Shown here: positions 41,849-48,106 of the stretch, one piece after another | Layout of the letters: every line of letters begins with the position of its first letter | Position numbering within the stretch: position 1 is the first letter of the stretch | Assembly (NCBI GenBank): GCA_034430155.1 | Contig: DAOUET010000144.1 | Coordinates: 1 to 48,106 of the forward strand | Direction: 5' to 3' | Source: DAOUET01 sp034430155 | Lineage (GTDB): Bacteria; Chloroflexota; Anaerolineae; Anaerolineales; UBA4823 | Length of the DNA stretch: 48,106 nt | Notes under the pieces: generated by a model | What the model saw: only the letters and a program-made list of their open reading frames with translations | The model's database searches: none | What the model was told of the DNA's origin: nothing | Made by a program: the position numbers and the translations under genes

Positions 41849-42289
41849 ATGAGAGTCCAAAAAGCAATCGAGATCAATGCACCACCCGAAAGAATATGGC
41901 CCTTCTTTGTAGAGCCTGAAAAGGTATTGCAGTGGTACAGTACTTTCAAGAGATTCGATTACACCAGTAATCAACGCAGCGGTGTTGGAACGCCTATTTA
42001 CATTGAGGAGCAAGCTGGCGGCCCCTTGATGAAGATCCATTTTGAATCTACTGAATGGAAAGAGAATGAGAAGCTTGCCTTGCGAATGGTTTCAGGCTCC
42101 GGCGTGAAATCCTACCAGCAAGTCTGGTTGCTTGAGACCACCCCATCGGGCAGCCGATTTACCTTCATGGAAGAAATCGAATTCCCCTTTGGGATCATCG
42201 GCAAGTTCATTGGCCTAATCGGCCAAAGGATGTCTGAGGCAACCGTTAACAAGATACAGCTCAAACTTAAGGCCTTAGCTGAGGCTTGA
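41849..42289 (+). CDS. SRPBCC-family (START-like) protein
   Basis: 146 residues of the polyketide-cyclase/AHSA1-like fold: KAIEINAPPERIWPFFVEPEKVLQW at the start is diagnostic, followed by alternating beta strands and a long C-terminal helix (SEATVNKIQLKLKALAEA). These proteins form a hydrophobic ligand pocket. GGAG precedes the ATG. The small membrane protein gene starts close behind and may be co-transcribed. Confidence 0.87.
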   Translation: MRVQKAIEINAPPERIWPFFVEPEKVLQWYSTFKRFDYTSNQRSGVGTPIYIEEQAGGPLMKIHFESTEWKENEKLALRMVSGSGVKSYQQVWLLETTPSGSRFTFMEEIEFPFGIIGKFIGLIGQRMSEATVNKIQLKLKALAEA

Positions 42290-42303
42290 AAGAGAACCCT
42301 GAT

Positions 42304-42693
42304 ATGATCGGAATCTGGCAATCCTACTCTGAGGTTTACTTGTATGTCGCAGGAGCGGCGATGTTGGCTACCTTTGGCCTCCCACTCCTGGTAGTCCCAC
42401 TAGGTTGGGCTCGATTTCTTCGATGGCAAGTACCGCAGCCTGATGATATCGTTGTGTTTCTGGGGCGTTCTCTAGGCATAATTATCTCGATACTGGCAGT
42501 ATTCGCTTTCAAAGTGACCAGTACTCCGGCAGCAAAGCCATTCTTTTTCGATCTAATGCTTTGGCTTTTCGTGGCAATGATAGCTCTCCATGCCTACGGA
42601 GCGATAAGAAAGACCCAGCCAATTACAGAGACAGTAGAAATCTTATTGTGGGTTGCCCTATTCTTGATAACACTTTGTTTCTATCCTTTATAA
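42304..42693 (+). CDS. Small membrane protein of unknown function
   Basis: About 129 residues with four hydrophobic segments (LYVAGAAMLATFGLPLLVVPLGW; GRSLGIIISILAVFAF; FDLMLWLFVAMIALHAYGAI; ILLWVALFLITLCFY). No family recognised. ATG 42304 is favoured over a TTG start that overlaps the previous gene. The gene follows the SRPBCC gene by 14 bases. Confidence 0.7.
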   Translation: MIGIWQSYSEVYLYVAGAAMLATFGLPLLVVPLGWARFLRWQVPQPDDIVVFLGRSLGIIISILAVFAFKVTSTPAAKPFFFDLMLWLFVAMIALHAYGAIRKTQPITETVEILLWVALFLITLCFYPL

Positions 42694-42829
42694 GGCATTA
42701 GGGAGTGATCTGCATGTAAGTAGGCGAACAACAGAGCCGCCGATCAACTGATGTAATCGTTAGGCAGCCACCTCGCTGAAGTTTTCCACATCCCGACACA
42801 CAAGAACAAGAACTCGATGAGGAGAACAA

Positions 42830-43756
42830 ATGTCTTCACCTGTCGTGGTATTAACTGCAATCGAGTCGGGCTTTGGATTCCTTTTGACCAGCACAATTCT
42901 TTACCTGGTGCTCTCCCAGGGAAGGAAGGTATATCACTACCTCTTTGCAGCCTTCCTGCTCATCTGCGTGATCTGGGATCTTGGCATCTTCCTGACCATG
43001 ATTAGAAACCAGCATGTAGAAGAGTTGGATATCATCGGCCGCATTGCCGTCCTTCCGTGTGTTTTTATACCCGCGCTAATCTTTCATTTCGCCAACCTAT
43101 ACACAGGGCGACCCATCAAATGGGCGGTCGTATTGGTATGGAGTCTTACTGGCGTTACCTGGGTGCCAATCCTTGCAGGCTTATTTTATAGGATTGAAGG
43201 AATCTATACTTACGATTGGGGGAATATATTCAGGGTCCTGCCCAGTGTTCTAGATCCAATGGTTTTTATTTACTGGTTTGGGGTCAATCTATCGGCATGT
43301 TGGCTGTTGTTCAAGAGTTCAAGAAGAGCGACTTCCTATCTGGAACGACGCCACTATCTGTATATAATTTCGGGCTTATTAGCGGTTACTTTTGCAGTCG
43401 TGAAAGCGCTAGTAACCATGGGAATAGACATATCTTACTTGCTGCCGCTGGGGATGTTCTTGAACGATATCTTCGCGACCGTAATCGGTCTGGCGATCAT
43501 CAAAGATAGGCTTTTAGACATTACCGTGATCATCAAGAAGGGAGCTTTGTATTCTGCTTTAGCCGCGCTCCTCATCTTCGTTTACAGTTTCTCCGAACAC
43601 CTTCTCATCACCTATTTCGGAGAGAGGATTGGGGAAGGTTCAAATTTAATTCACTTCATATCAATTGCGGTCGGGATTGCCATATTAATGCCCATAAAGA
43701 ATCGCCTCGAACGGGCGATAGAAGGGTATTTTGCACTCAAGAAATTGGAGTTTTAG
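42830..43756 (+). CDS. Histidine-kinase-type N-terminal 7TM sensor domain protein, no kinase
   Basis: 308 residues with about eight hydrophobic segments. The pattern (LAGLFYRIEGIYTYDWGNIFRVLPSVLDPMVFIYW, SYLERRHYLYIISGLL, LPLGMFLNDIFATVIGLAIIKDRLLDITVIIKKG) resembles the 7TM region found at the N-terminus of bacterial histidine kinases and diguanylate cyclases, including the I-K-D-R-L-L-D linker. The gene stops ~50 residues after the last helix, before any kinase domain would start. GAGGAG precedes the ATG. Either a stand-alone membrane sensor or a truncated kinase. Confidence 0.7.
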   Translation: MSSPVVVLTAIESGFGFLLTSTILYLVLSQGRKVYHYLFAAFLLICVIWDLGIFLTMIRNQHVEELDIIGRIAVLPCVFIPALIFHFANLYTGRPIKWAVVLVWSLTGVTWVPILAGLFYRIEGIYTYDWGNIFRVLPSVLDPMVFIYWFGVNLSACWLLFKSSRRATSYLERRHYLYIISGLLAVTFAVVKALVTMGIDISYLLPLGMFLNDIFATVIGLAIIKDRLLDITVIIKKGALYSALAALLIFVYSFSEHLLITYFGERIGEGSNLIHFISIAVGIAILMPIKNRLERAIEGYFALKKLEF

Positions 43757-44107
43757 AGTATTGCCTTGATAGAACGATCCAGAGAGGATTTACCAAAGGA
43801 AGATTGGCCGTCCAACTTCAAATGCAGCCAAACGCTGTCGCAGATACGCCGTACGCAGTCGAAGGGTGCTACAGCGTTTCTCTCGGCCGACTGCGAGGCC
43901 TCTCTTGAGAAGGGTCTGTTGACCATCTTCCAAACAGAAGCTCAACTAAGATAGTGAAACAGCGCGAGGTAAAGGCCAACTGTGGAAAGTTTTCAAGTCG
44001 ATGCCGCCTAACCAGCCTGTGGAGCAGAGCACGCTCCGGTCGCCCCGCTTGCAGCTCATCCGCCGCCTCGATAGCCACATTTGGTAATAACAAGGAGGTT
44101 ACAACAA
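43757..44107. other. Gene-free stretch with an attC-like half motif
   Basis: No convincing gene. GCCTAACCA at 44006-44014 repeats a motif at 41391-41399. AAGGAGG near the end is the ribosome binding site of the next gene. Confidence 0.45.
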
Positions 44108-44557
44108 ATGGAAAAGAAGGGGGTTCTCACCAAAATTCTGGCAATTGTAGGAACGGTACTAGTATGGTTCCCGATTCTGACTCCAGTCTTATTATCTGTG
44201 GCCGTAATCATTAAAGAGCGCATGTTCCGGTTCGACTATCTCATGCCTGCTGAGCTCTTCCCGGCTACACTGGTCGGCGGAGGTTTGCTCATCTGGGCAG
44301 CGCTACGTAGGCGTTCGCGCCGGAGACTCATCGGCTGGGGCTTTGGCATCGCAGTAGGCTTGTTGCTTGGTGGCCAGATGCTTGCCCTTGTCACGGGGCT
44401 GGCCTCGGGTGAGACCGAGCCGGCTGGTTGGTGGTGGGCACTCGTCCTGGCGTCGATCGTTGTCTATTCACTGGCGCTTGTTGTTATCGGCGTTGGCGGA
44501 GTGTTGTTGCTGCGCGATCTATTCAAGCCTTCTCGATTTCCAACAGAGAGCTTCTGA
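44108..44557 (+). CDS. Small membrane protein of unknown function
   Basis: 149 residues with four hydrophobic segments and an Arg-rich turn (WAALRRRSRRRLIGWGFG). ATG at 44108 has AAGGAGG nine bases upstream, so the longer frame from 44081 is not used. No family recognised; the layout is like that of small multi-pass accessory proteins. Confidence 0.72.
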   Translation: MEKKGVLTKILAIVGTVLVWFPILTPVLLSVAVIIKERMFRFDYLMPAELFPATLVGGGLLIWAALRRRSRRRLIGWGFGIAVGLLLGGQMLALVTGLASGETEPAGWWWALVLASIVVYSLALVVIGVGGVLLLRDLFKPSRFPTESF

Positions 44558-44842
44558 TCCACGAGAGCGAGTTCGTATGGCTAACAAGCTTTCCCAAGGA
44601 TAAATGGTGGGTGGTTAATAAAGCGTGCTAAGGACCAGCTCCGGCTGGTTCATGCAGATTGAAAGATAGCCGCGCTATCCTGGCGGATTGCACCCGACTG
44701 GTGTGATGCGTACCGCTAAAAAGAGTTGGTTCAGCACCCAAGCTTATTCGGTATATTAAGTTTCGTCCACGATCGCCCACCAGCGGGTAACGCATACTTT
44801 TAGGCAGCCAATCGGCTTTCTTCTGAAGGAGGTGTTATCTAT

Positions 44843-45226
44843 ATGAGTCCAATCCGCATGTCACGGTTAGAATCAGCGATCCGCGTGGTCCTTGAGTTCA
44901 ATGAGGCCTTCAACCGTCATGATGTCGCAGGTATGATGCAGCTTATGAGCGACGATTGTGTCTTCGAAAACACTGATCCAGCCCCCGATGGCGCTGTGTA
45001 CTCGGGGAAGGAAGGAGTAACTCAGTTTTGGCAGGACTTCTTCCGCGAGTCGCCCCATGCCCACATCGAAATCGAGGAGATTTTTAGCTCTGGTTTTCGG
45101 TGCATTATGCGCTGGAGATACGAATGGGTAGATGTGGCAGGAAAAAGGGGACATATCCGAGGAGTCGATATATTCCGAGTGAAGAACGGTTCCATCTGCG
45201 AAAAGTTGTCCTATGTCAAGGGATAA
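44843..45226 (+). CDS. NTF2/SnoaL-like fold protein
   Basis: 127 residues with the start of nuclear-transport-factor-2-like proteins (VVLEFNEAFNRHDVAGMMQLMSDDCVFENTDPAP), YSGKEGVTQFW and a final FRVKNGSICEKLSYVKG. The fold is an open cone that binds small molecules or carries isomerase/hydrolase activity. GAAGGAGG precedes the ATG with good spacing. Its TAA overlaps the ATG of the RibD-like fragment by one base. Confidence 0.87.
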   Translation: MSPIRMSRLESAIRVVLEFNEAFNRHDVAGMMQLMSDDCVFENTDPAPDGAVYSGKEGVTQFWQDFFRESPHAHIEIEEIFSSGFRCIMRWRYEWVDVAGKRGHIRGVDIFRVKNGSICEKLSYVKG

Positions 45227-45603
45227 TGTGGATACGAATAATGGAAGTAACTCTCAAGGCATGTCCAGCCTATCTCCAAAGGGAAGCGGTTCCCTACTTG
45301 GTGGCAGGCAACCAGCATGTCGATCTCGACCTGACCCTTGAGAAAATGAAAGCCCAGTTGGATGTGAGGCGGGTCTTGTCCACAGCTGGAGGCAAGCTGA
45401 ATGGAGCGCTGTTACGCGGAGGGCTGATAAATGAGATCAATATCGAATTCCTTCCGGCCGTCATAGGTGGTTACGAGACACCCTCATTGTTTACCTCGCC
45501 CGGATTGAAACCGGATGAGTGGCCAGAGCGTCCCAAACTGGTTTCGGCCCAGGTTCAAGCTGATGGGCGGGTCTGGCTTCGTTACCGGGTCCATCGTGGG
45601 TGA
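45226..45603 (+). pseudogene. 5'-truncated RibD C-terminal/dihydrofolate-reductase-like protein
   Basis: The frame carries the second half of a RibD_C domain (VPYLVAGNQHVDLDLTLEKM, VLSTAGGKLNGALLRGGLIN, VIGGYETPSLF), including the G-G-x-L-N-G NADPH-binding signature. The first ~90 residues expected of this domain are absent, and the ATG at 45226 only happens to fall in frame, overlapping the preceding stop. I treat it as a fragment joined to the NTF2-like gene by deletion. Reductase activity is not expected. Confidence 0.65.
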
Positions 45604-45692
45604 GTGAACCTCAGAAGGGACCTGAGCTTTCTCGATAGCCAGCCTAGAATTTATCCGATCCCGGCTTACCTGTATTGGAGATTAAGTAACTT

Positions 45693-46187
45693 ATGAAATC
45701 AGAATTCACTGAGGTTTGGTACGAAAATGGGGTTGAAATAACCGGGGGTCACAGGATGGTCCATCTTCCTTTCAAACGTGCCAGCGCCCGAGCGCTGATC
45801 CTGCGAAGGGATGATGGCGCAATTCTCGGAACGCTTCACCGGGTAGGCGGTAATTTTGCTCTACCGGGTGGATCAATCGAGGACGGAGAGAGCTCTGCGG
45901 GTGCAGTGATGAGAGAACTAGCCGAAGAGAACATACATCTCATTGAGGCTGGTCGCTCTTGGGAAAACCGGGTGGCGGTGGATTACTTCGACGGTTACCA
46001 AGAATTAAGCGTCTGGCATATTTTCGATGTGGAAGATGCTTCTATCGGGGTTTCCGAGGAGAATATCGAATCACGATGGGTCCAACAAGAGGAAGAGATC
46101 TGGTATCCCTTCATGCACGAGAAGATCATCCTGCTCATCAATCAGTTTCTGCCCGACCTGGCCAGGAGGAGGTTGATCGTCGATTGA
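45693..46187 (+). CDS. NUDIX hydrolase
   Basis: 164 residues with a NUDIX box of the form G-x5-E-x7-R-E-L-x-E-E (GGSIEDGESSAGAVMRELAEE), preceded by FALPGG and followed by WHIFDVEDA. It would hydrolyse a nucleoside-diphosphate-linked compound with Mg2+. The box has N in place of the common TG after the EE pair (EENIHLIE). No strong ribosome binding site. A second, broken NUDIX fragment follows it directly. Confidence 0.88.
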   Translation: MKSEFTEVWYENGVEITGGHRMVHLPFKRASARALILRRDDGAILGTLHRVGGNFALPGGSIEDGESSAGAVMRELAEENIHLIEAGRSWENRVAVDYFDGYQELSVWHIFDVEDASIGVSEENIESRWVQQEEEIWYPFMHEKIILLINQFLPDLARRRLIVD

Positions 46188-46213
46188 CCTGCAGGTGTAA
46201 TGATCCTTGGCCG

Positions 46214-46660
46214 GATGACCTGGCCCTGGAGGCGACTGGGGATGCAGCCCGGCTTTGGTTGGAAGAAGCAGGTGCAAATCTGGTATCATTTTCAGTTTTT
46301 GGAGCATGGCATTGTATCTCATTGGCATCAAAACCGTATCGGCCCCATCTCCCGCATCCTGAGTATTACCGCATGGTCGGAGTAGGCCATGTCGAAATCA
46401 TCCAATCTCCAGCCAATCCTCAAGATGGAGAGAAAATCTTTGCGGTCGAGTCGGTATCCTTGGAAGTAGCGAGGGAGCGATTTGAAGCAACCGGACGACT
46501 CGATCTGGCAGAGCGCGCTCTAGAGGTTCGATGGAACCGTGAGGTAGCGGCGGGAGGCCATCACACTCTATGCCGGTGGATGGGCAGCCCAGATCCGTGC
46601 CCCCGACGAGTCCATACAGGAAGAGACTCGCCTGGAGAACTATCGCCAAATGAAGGATAA
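46214..46660 (+). pseudogene. NUDIX-like protein fragment and adjoining decayed sequence
   Basis: The first 100 codons (EATGDAARLWLEEAGANLVSF, FGAWHCISLASKPYRPHLPHP, YYRMVGVGHVEII) match the part of a NUDIX-related family after its catalytic box, whose first half is lost. From ~46514 the frame loses similarity. A different frame (TLYAGGWAAQIRAPDE, LENYRQMKDKM, GYYFPFGPVRL) looks protein-like up to ~46720, but I cannot place it. Decayed DNA continues to about 46.9 kb. Confidence 0.5.
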
Positions 46661-46905
46661 AATGGAAAATCAGCTGGAGACCCAAGGGTACTACTTTCCC
46701 TTCGGTCCGGTACGCTTAGTAACGCGAAAAACTATGGGGAAGGCTTCTTGTCCACACCCATTTCCTGGAAACCCAAGTTTGTCATGGCTCTACGTGGCAA
46801 CCGCGCAAGGAGGTGCCTCCGACTTGAGGCCGTTCACCTTGCTTCCTCCTGCTCGCAACCTGAGCCTTATGCCCGTTGGGGTTTTATCCGTGCGGGAACT
46901 GCCAG

Positions 46906-46923
46906 CTGGTTGTATACAACCAG
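46906..46923. promoter_or_regulatory. 18-bp perfect palindrome, operator candidate
   Basis: CTGGTTGTATACAACCAG reads the same on both strands. TTGTATACAA-type centres are used by GntR/FadR-family dimers. It lies 57 bases before the ATG of the small protein at 46980, in the position of a promoter; TAAAAT at ~46943 could be a -10 box. Confidence 0.55.
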
Positions 46924-46979
46924 AGATGTGGTACGATTTGGATAAAATCGTGCTATCATGCGTGAGGAGGTTAGCCAGA

Positions 46980-47249
46980 ATGTCAAAGGTAAATCTAAAC
47001 ACCGGCGATCTGGTCAAATTTACCGCTGGAGAGTGGGGTGGCCTGGTGGGTATCATCACCCAGCCCATCACAACAGACCGCTCCGGTCATGTGCTGAATC
47101 AAAAAGATAGCAGCCAAACCTATAAATCCCTGCGGCTCACCACCGATCAACTCGACCAGGTAGAAATCCTCGGTCGCGCACCTGCCACCATGGCAGCCGA
47201 TGCCGAGGACTTTTTCTTCATCAAAGCCATCCGTATTCATCTTACCTAA
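46980..47249 (+). CDS. Small KOW-like protein
   Basis: 89 residues. The start VNLNTGDLVKFTAGEWGGLVGIITQPI has the glycine-centred pattern of KOW motifs (as in NusG/L24), an RNA- or protein-binding beta turn. The C-terminus DAEDFFFIKAIRIHLT is unassigned. ATG at 46980 has GAGGAGG nine bases upstream, so the longer open frame that starts at 46650 is rejected. An 18-bp palindrome upstream suggests dedicated regulation. Confidence 0.65.
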   Translation: MSKVNLNTGDLVKFTAGEWGGLVGIITQPITTDRSGHVLNQKDSSQTYKSLRLTTDQLDQVEILGRAPATMAADAEDFFFIKAIRIHLT

Positions 47250-47297
47250 AAGTTCGAGCCTCATTGGTTCTCCCAACGGCTTTGGAAGAAGAATGCC

Positions 47298-48106
47298 ATG
47301 CTTGAGAATTGTGCAGATCTCAATAACTGCGAAAAGCAGCTTGCAGAAGCAGCCAAGCATATACGACTATTAGGAGAAATTACCCTATCAGACGAAGATC
47401 TTGAGATACTAGCTAATCTGGTAAACCAGGCTATAACCCCAAACATCTCAAAGGGTACACATTATCTAAAGGCAAAAGCGCATACTTGCCTGGCATGTTT
47501 TCTAGTTGGCATGGGTAGGCTCTATGATAAAGAGTCTGGTTATTGGCCAATCTTAGAAGAGAAGATGGGGCCAATTGATCCCAATTGGAAAGTGAAATGG
47601 GGGAAAATATTCCTCCAATATCTTGAAATCCACGATCTGCCAAAATTTGATGAGGAAGAAGGGTTAGCCTATGTAACTCCAATTCTTGGCCATACCTGTA
47701 TACCAAATTGTTGTTTGGATGAATATTTTGATCGTGTAGTGGCTCCACTCATCAACCGAGATTTGTTAAACCCTCTCGATCAAGAGGAAATTCTCCACGA
47801 TTTGAGGGTAAGACGAAAAATCAATGAAAGCAGATTGGAACTCGAGAAAAAGACAAAAAAGTATGGTGAAAGGATTAAGGCGCTCCAGCAAGAAAATAGA
47901 GGCTTAGAAGCACAGTTTGAAAAATATAAAGAAGTAGCATCTCTATTGGCAGAAGAGGAGGAATGTGAAAGAAGGAAAATCACGTTACGCGGGTTGGAAA
48001 ACGCTGAGCATACCCGTTCCAATTTTATCGGTCGTATCAGAGAGGATACCGAGAATATTCAAAATTTAGTGTCAGAAGGAAAGAGACTGTGGAGGCAAAT
48101 AACTGC
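47298..48106 (+). CDS. Coiled-coil protein of unknown function, runs off the window
   Basis: An open frame from ATG 47298 (GGAAG upstream) has no stop before the window ends, giving more than 265 residues. The N-terminal half is helical with conserved-looking points (THYLKAKAHTCLACFLVGMG, SGYWPILEEKMG, WGKIFLQYLE, YVTPILGHTCIPNCCLDEYF). From ~residue 170 a long charged coiled coil begins (LEKKTKKYGERIKALQQENR, LLAEEEECERRK). I have a faint recollection of the GYWP / P-I-L-x-H-x-x-I-P pattern in large uncharacterised coiled-coil proteins, but cannot name the family. Complete only outside the window. Confidence 0.65.
   Translation, partial: MLENCADLNNCEKQLAEAAKHIRLLGEITLSDEDLEILANLVNQAITPNISKGTHYLKAKAHTCLACFLVGMGRLYDKESGYWPILEEKMGPIDPNWKVKWGKIFLQYLEIHDLPKFDEEEGLAYVTPILGHTCIPNCCLDEYFDRVVAPLINRDLLNPLDQEEILHDLRVRRKINESRLELEKKTKKYGERIKALQQENRGLEAQFEKYKEVASLLAEEEECERRKITLRGLENAEHTRSNFIGRIREDTENIQNLVSEGKRLWRQIT

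Noticed and set aside
46650..47249. Long frame of 199 codons ending in the KOW-like protein
   Set aside because: The upstream half is decayed sequence with a change of character. A GAGGAGG ribosome binding site and ATG at 46980 define the real gene.
1..48106. CRISPR array, prophage or integron integrase
   Set aside because: No regularly spaced repeats, no phage structural genes and no tyrosine integrase frame were seen on either strand.

Overview
The window looks like a chromosomal segment of an anaerobic bacterium, most probably a Chloroflexota of the Anaerolineae type. This is an inference from the gene mix (nickel and Fe-S maturation factors, a molybdenum hydroxylase, an old-yellow-enzyme/FAD fusion, DUF1638, many small accessory genes) and from the flavour of the proteins. 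No rRNA, tRNA, CRISPR array or phage module was recognised.

Layout. (1) 1-2.45 kb, plus strand: the end of an FGGY sugar kinase followed by decayed genes, namely a NERD-like gene cut by an in-frame TAG and the tail of a sugar ABC permease. (2) 2.5-25.8 kb, minus strand: more than twenty genes facing the same way, often overlapping by 4-26 bases. In transcription order they are a glycine-zipper protein, CooC-like ATPase, peptide deformylase, ferritin-like gene (frameshifted), Mrp ATPase, CooT, a small helical protein, MBL-fold lipoprotein, methyltransferase, thiamine-binding-type protein, MBL hydrolase, MFS, a LarC-TrmO domain fusion, methyltransferase, ferredoxin, OYE/FAD reductase, TrmO, MFS, DUF1638, an ICMT-like methyltransferase, ATP-NAD kinase family protein, cNMP-binding gene (in-frame TAG), AmrS-type radical SAM enzyme, a shortened ferritin/VIT1 membrane protein, HypE-like AIR synthase (frameshifted) and a molybdenum hydroxylase. 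The theme is metal (Ni, Fe-S, Mo) cofactor handling and redox chemistry. (3) 25.88-25.93 kb: two overlapping face-to-face promoters inside a 12-bp inverted repeat separate this cluster from a plus-strand XRE-cupin regulator. (4) 26.8-41.3 kb: an accessory region with a DRG/TGS-type GTPase, a three-gene ABC exporter, an intact and a decayed REP-associated transposase with palindromic ends, a MITE-like element, two lipoprotein nucleases (EEP and SNase-LTD), an SDR, an MBL hydrolase and several broken genes. (5) 41.8-48.1 kb, plus strand: a run of small genes, each with its own ribosome binding site (SRPBCC, small membrane proteins, a sensor-like 7TM protein, NTF2, NUDIX) mixed with gene fragments. 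It ends in a small protein behind an 18-bp palindromic operator candidate and a coiled-coil protein that runs off the edge.

The most striking points are the LarC protein with a TrmO tRNA-methyltransferase domain inserted in its middle, the nickel/Fe-S/redox cluster it sits in, and the number of genes interrupted by a single in-frame TAG or a single frameshift. The latter means either active gene decay, sequence errors or recoding. Raw-read support for those positions is the first thing to establish.
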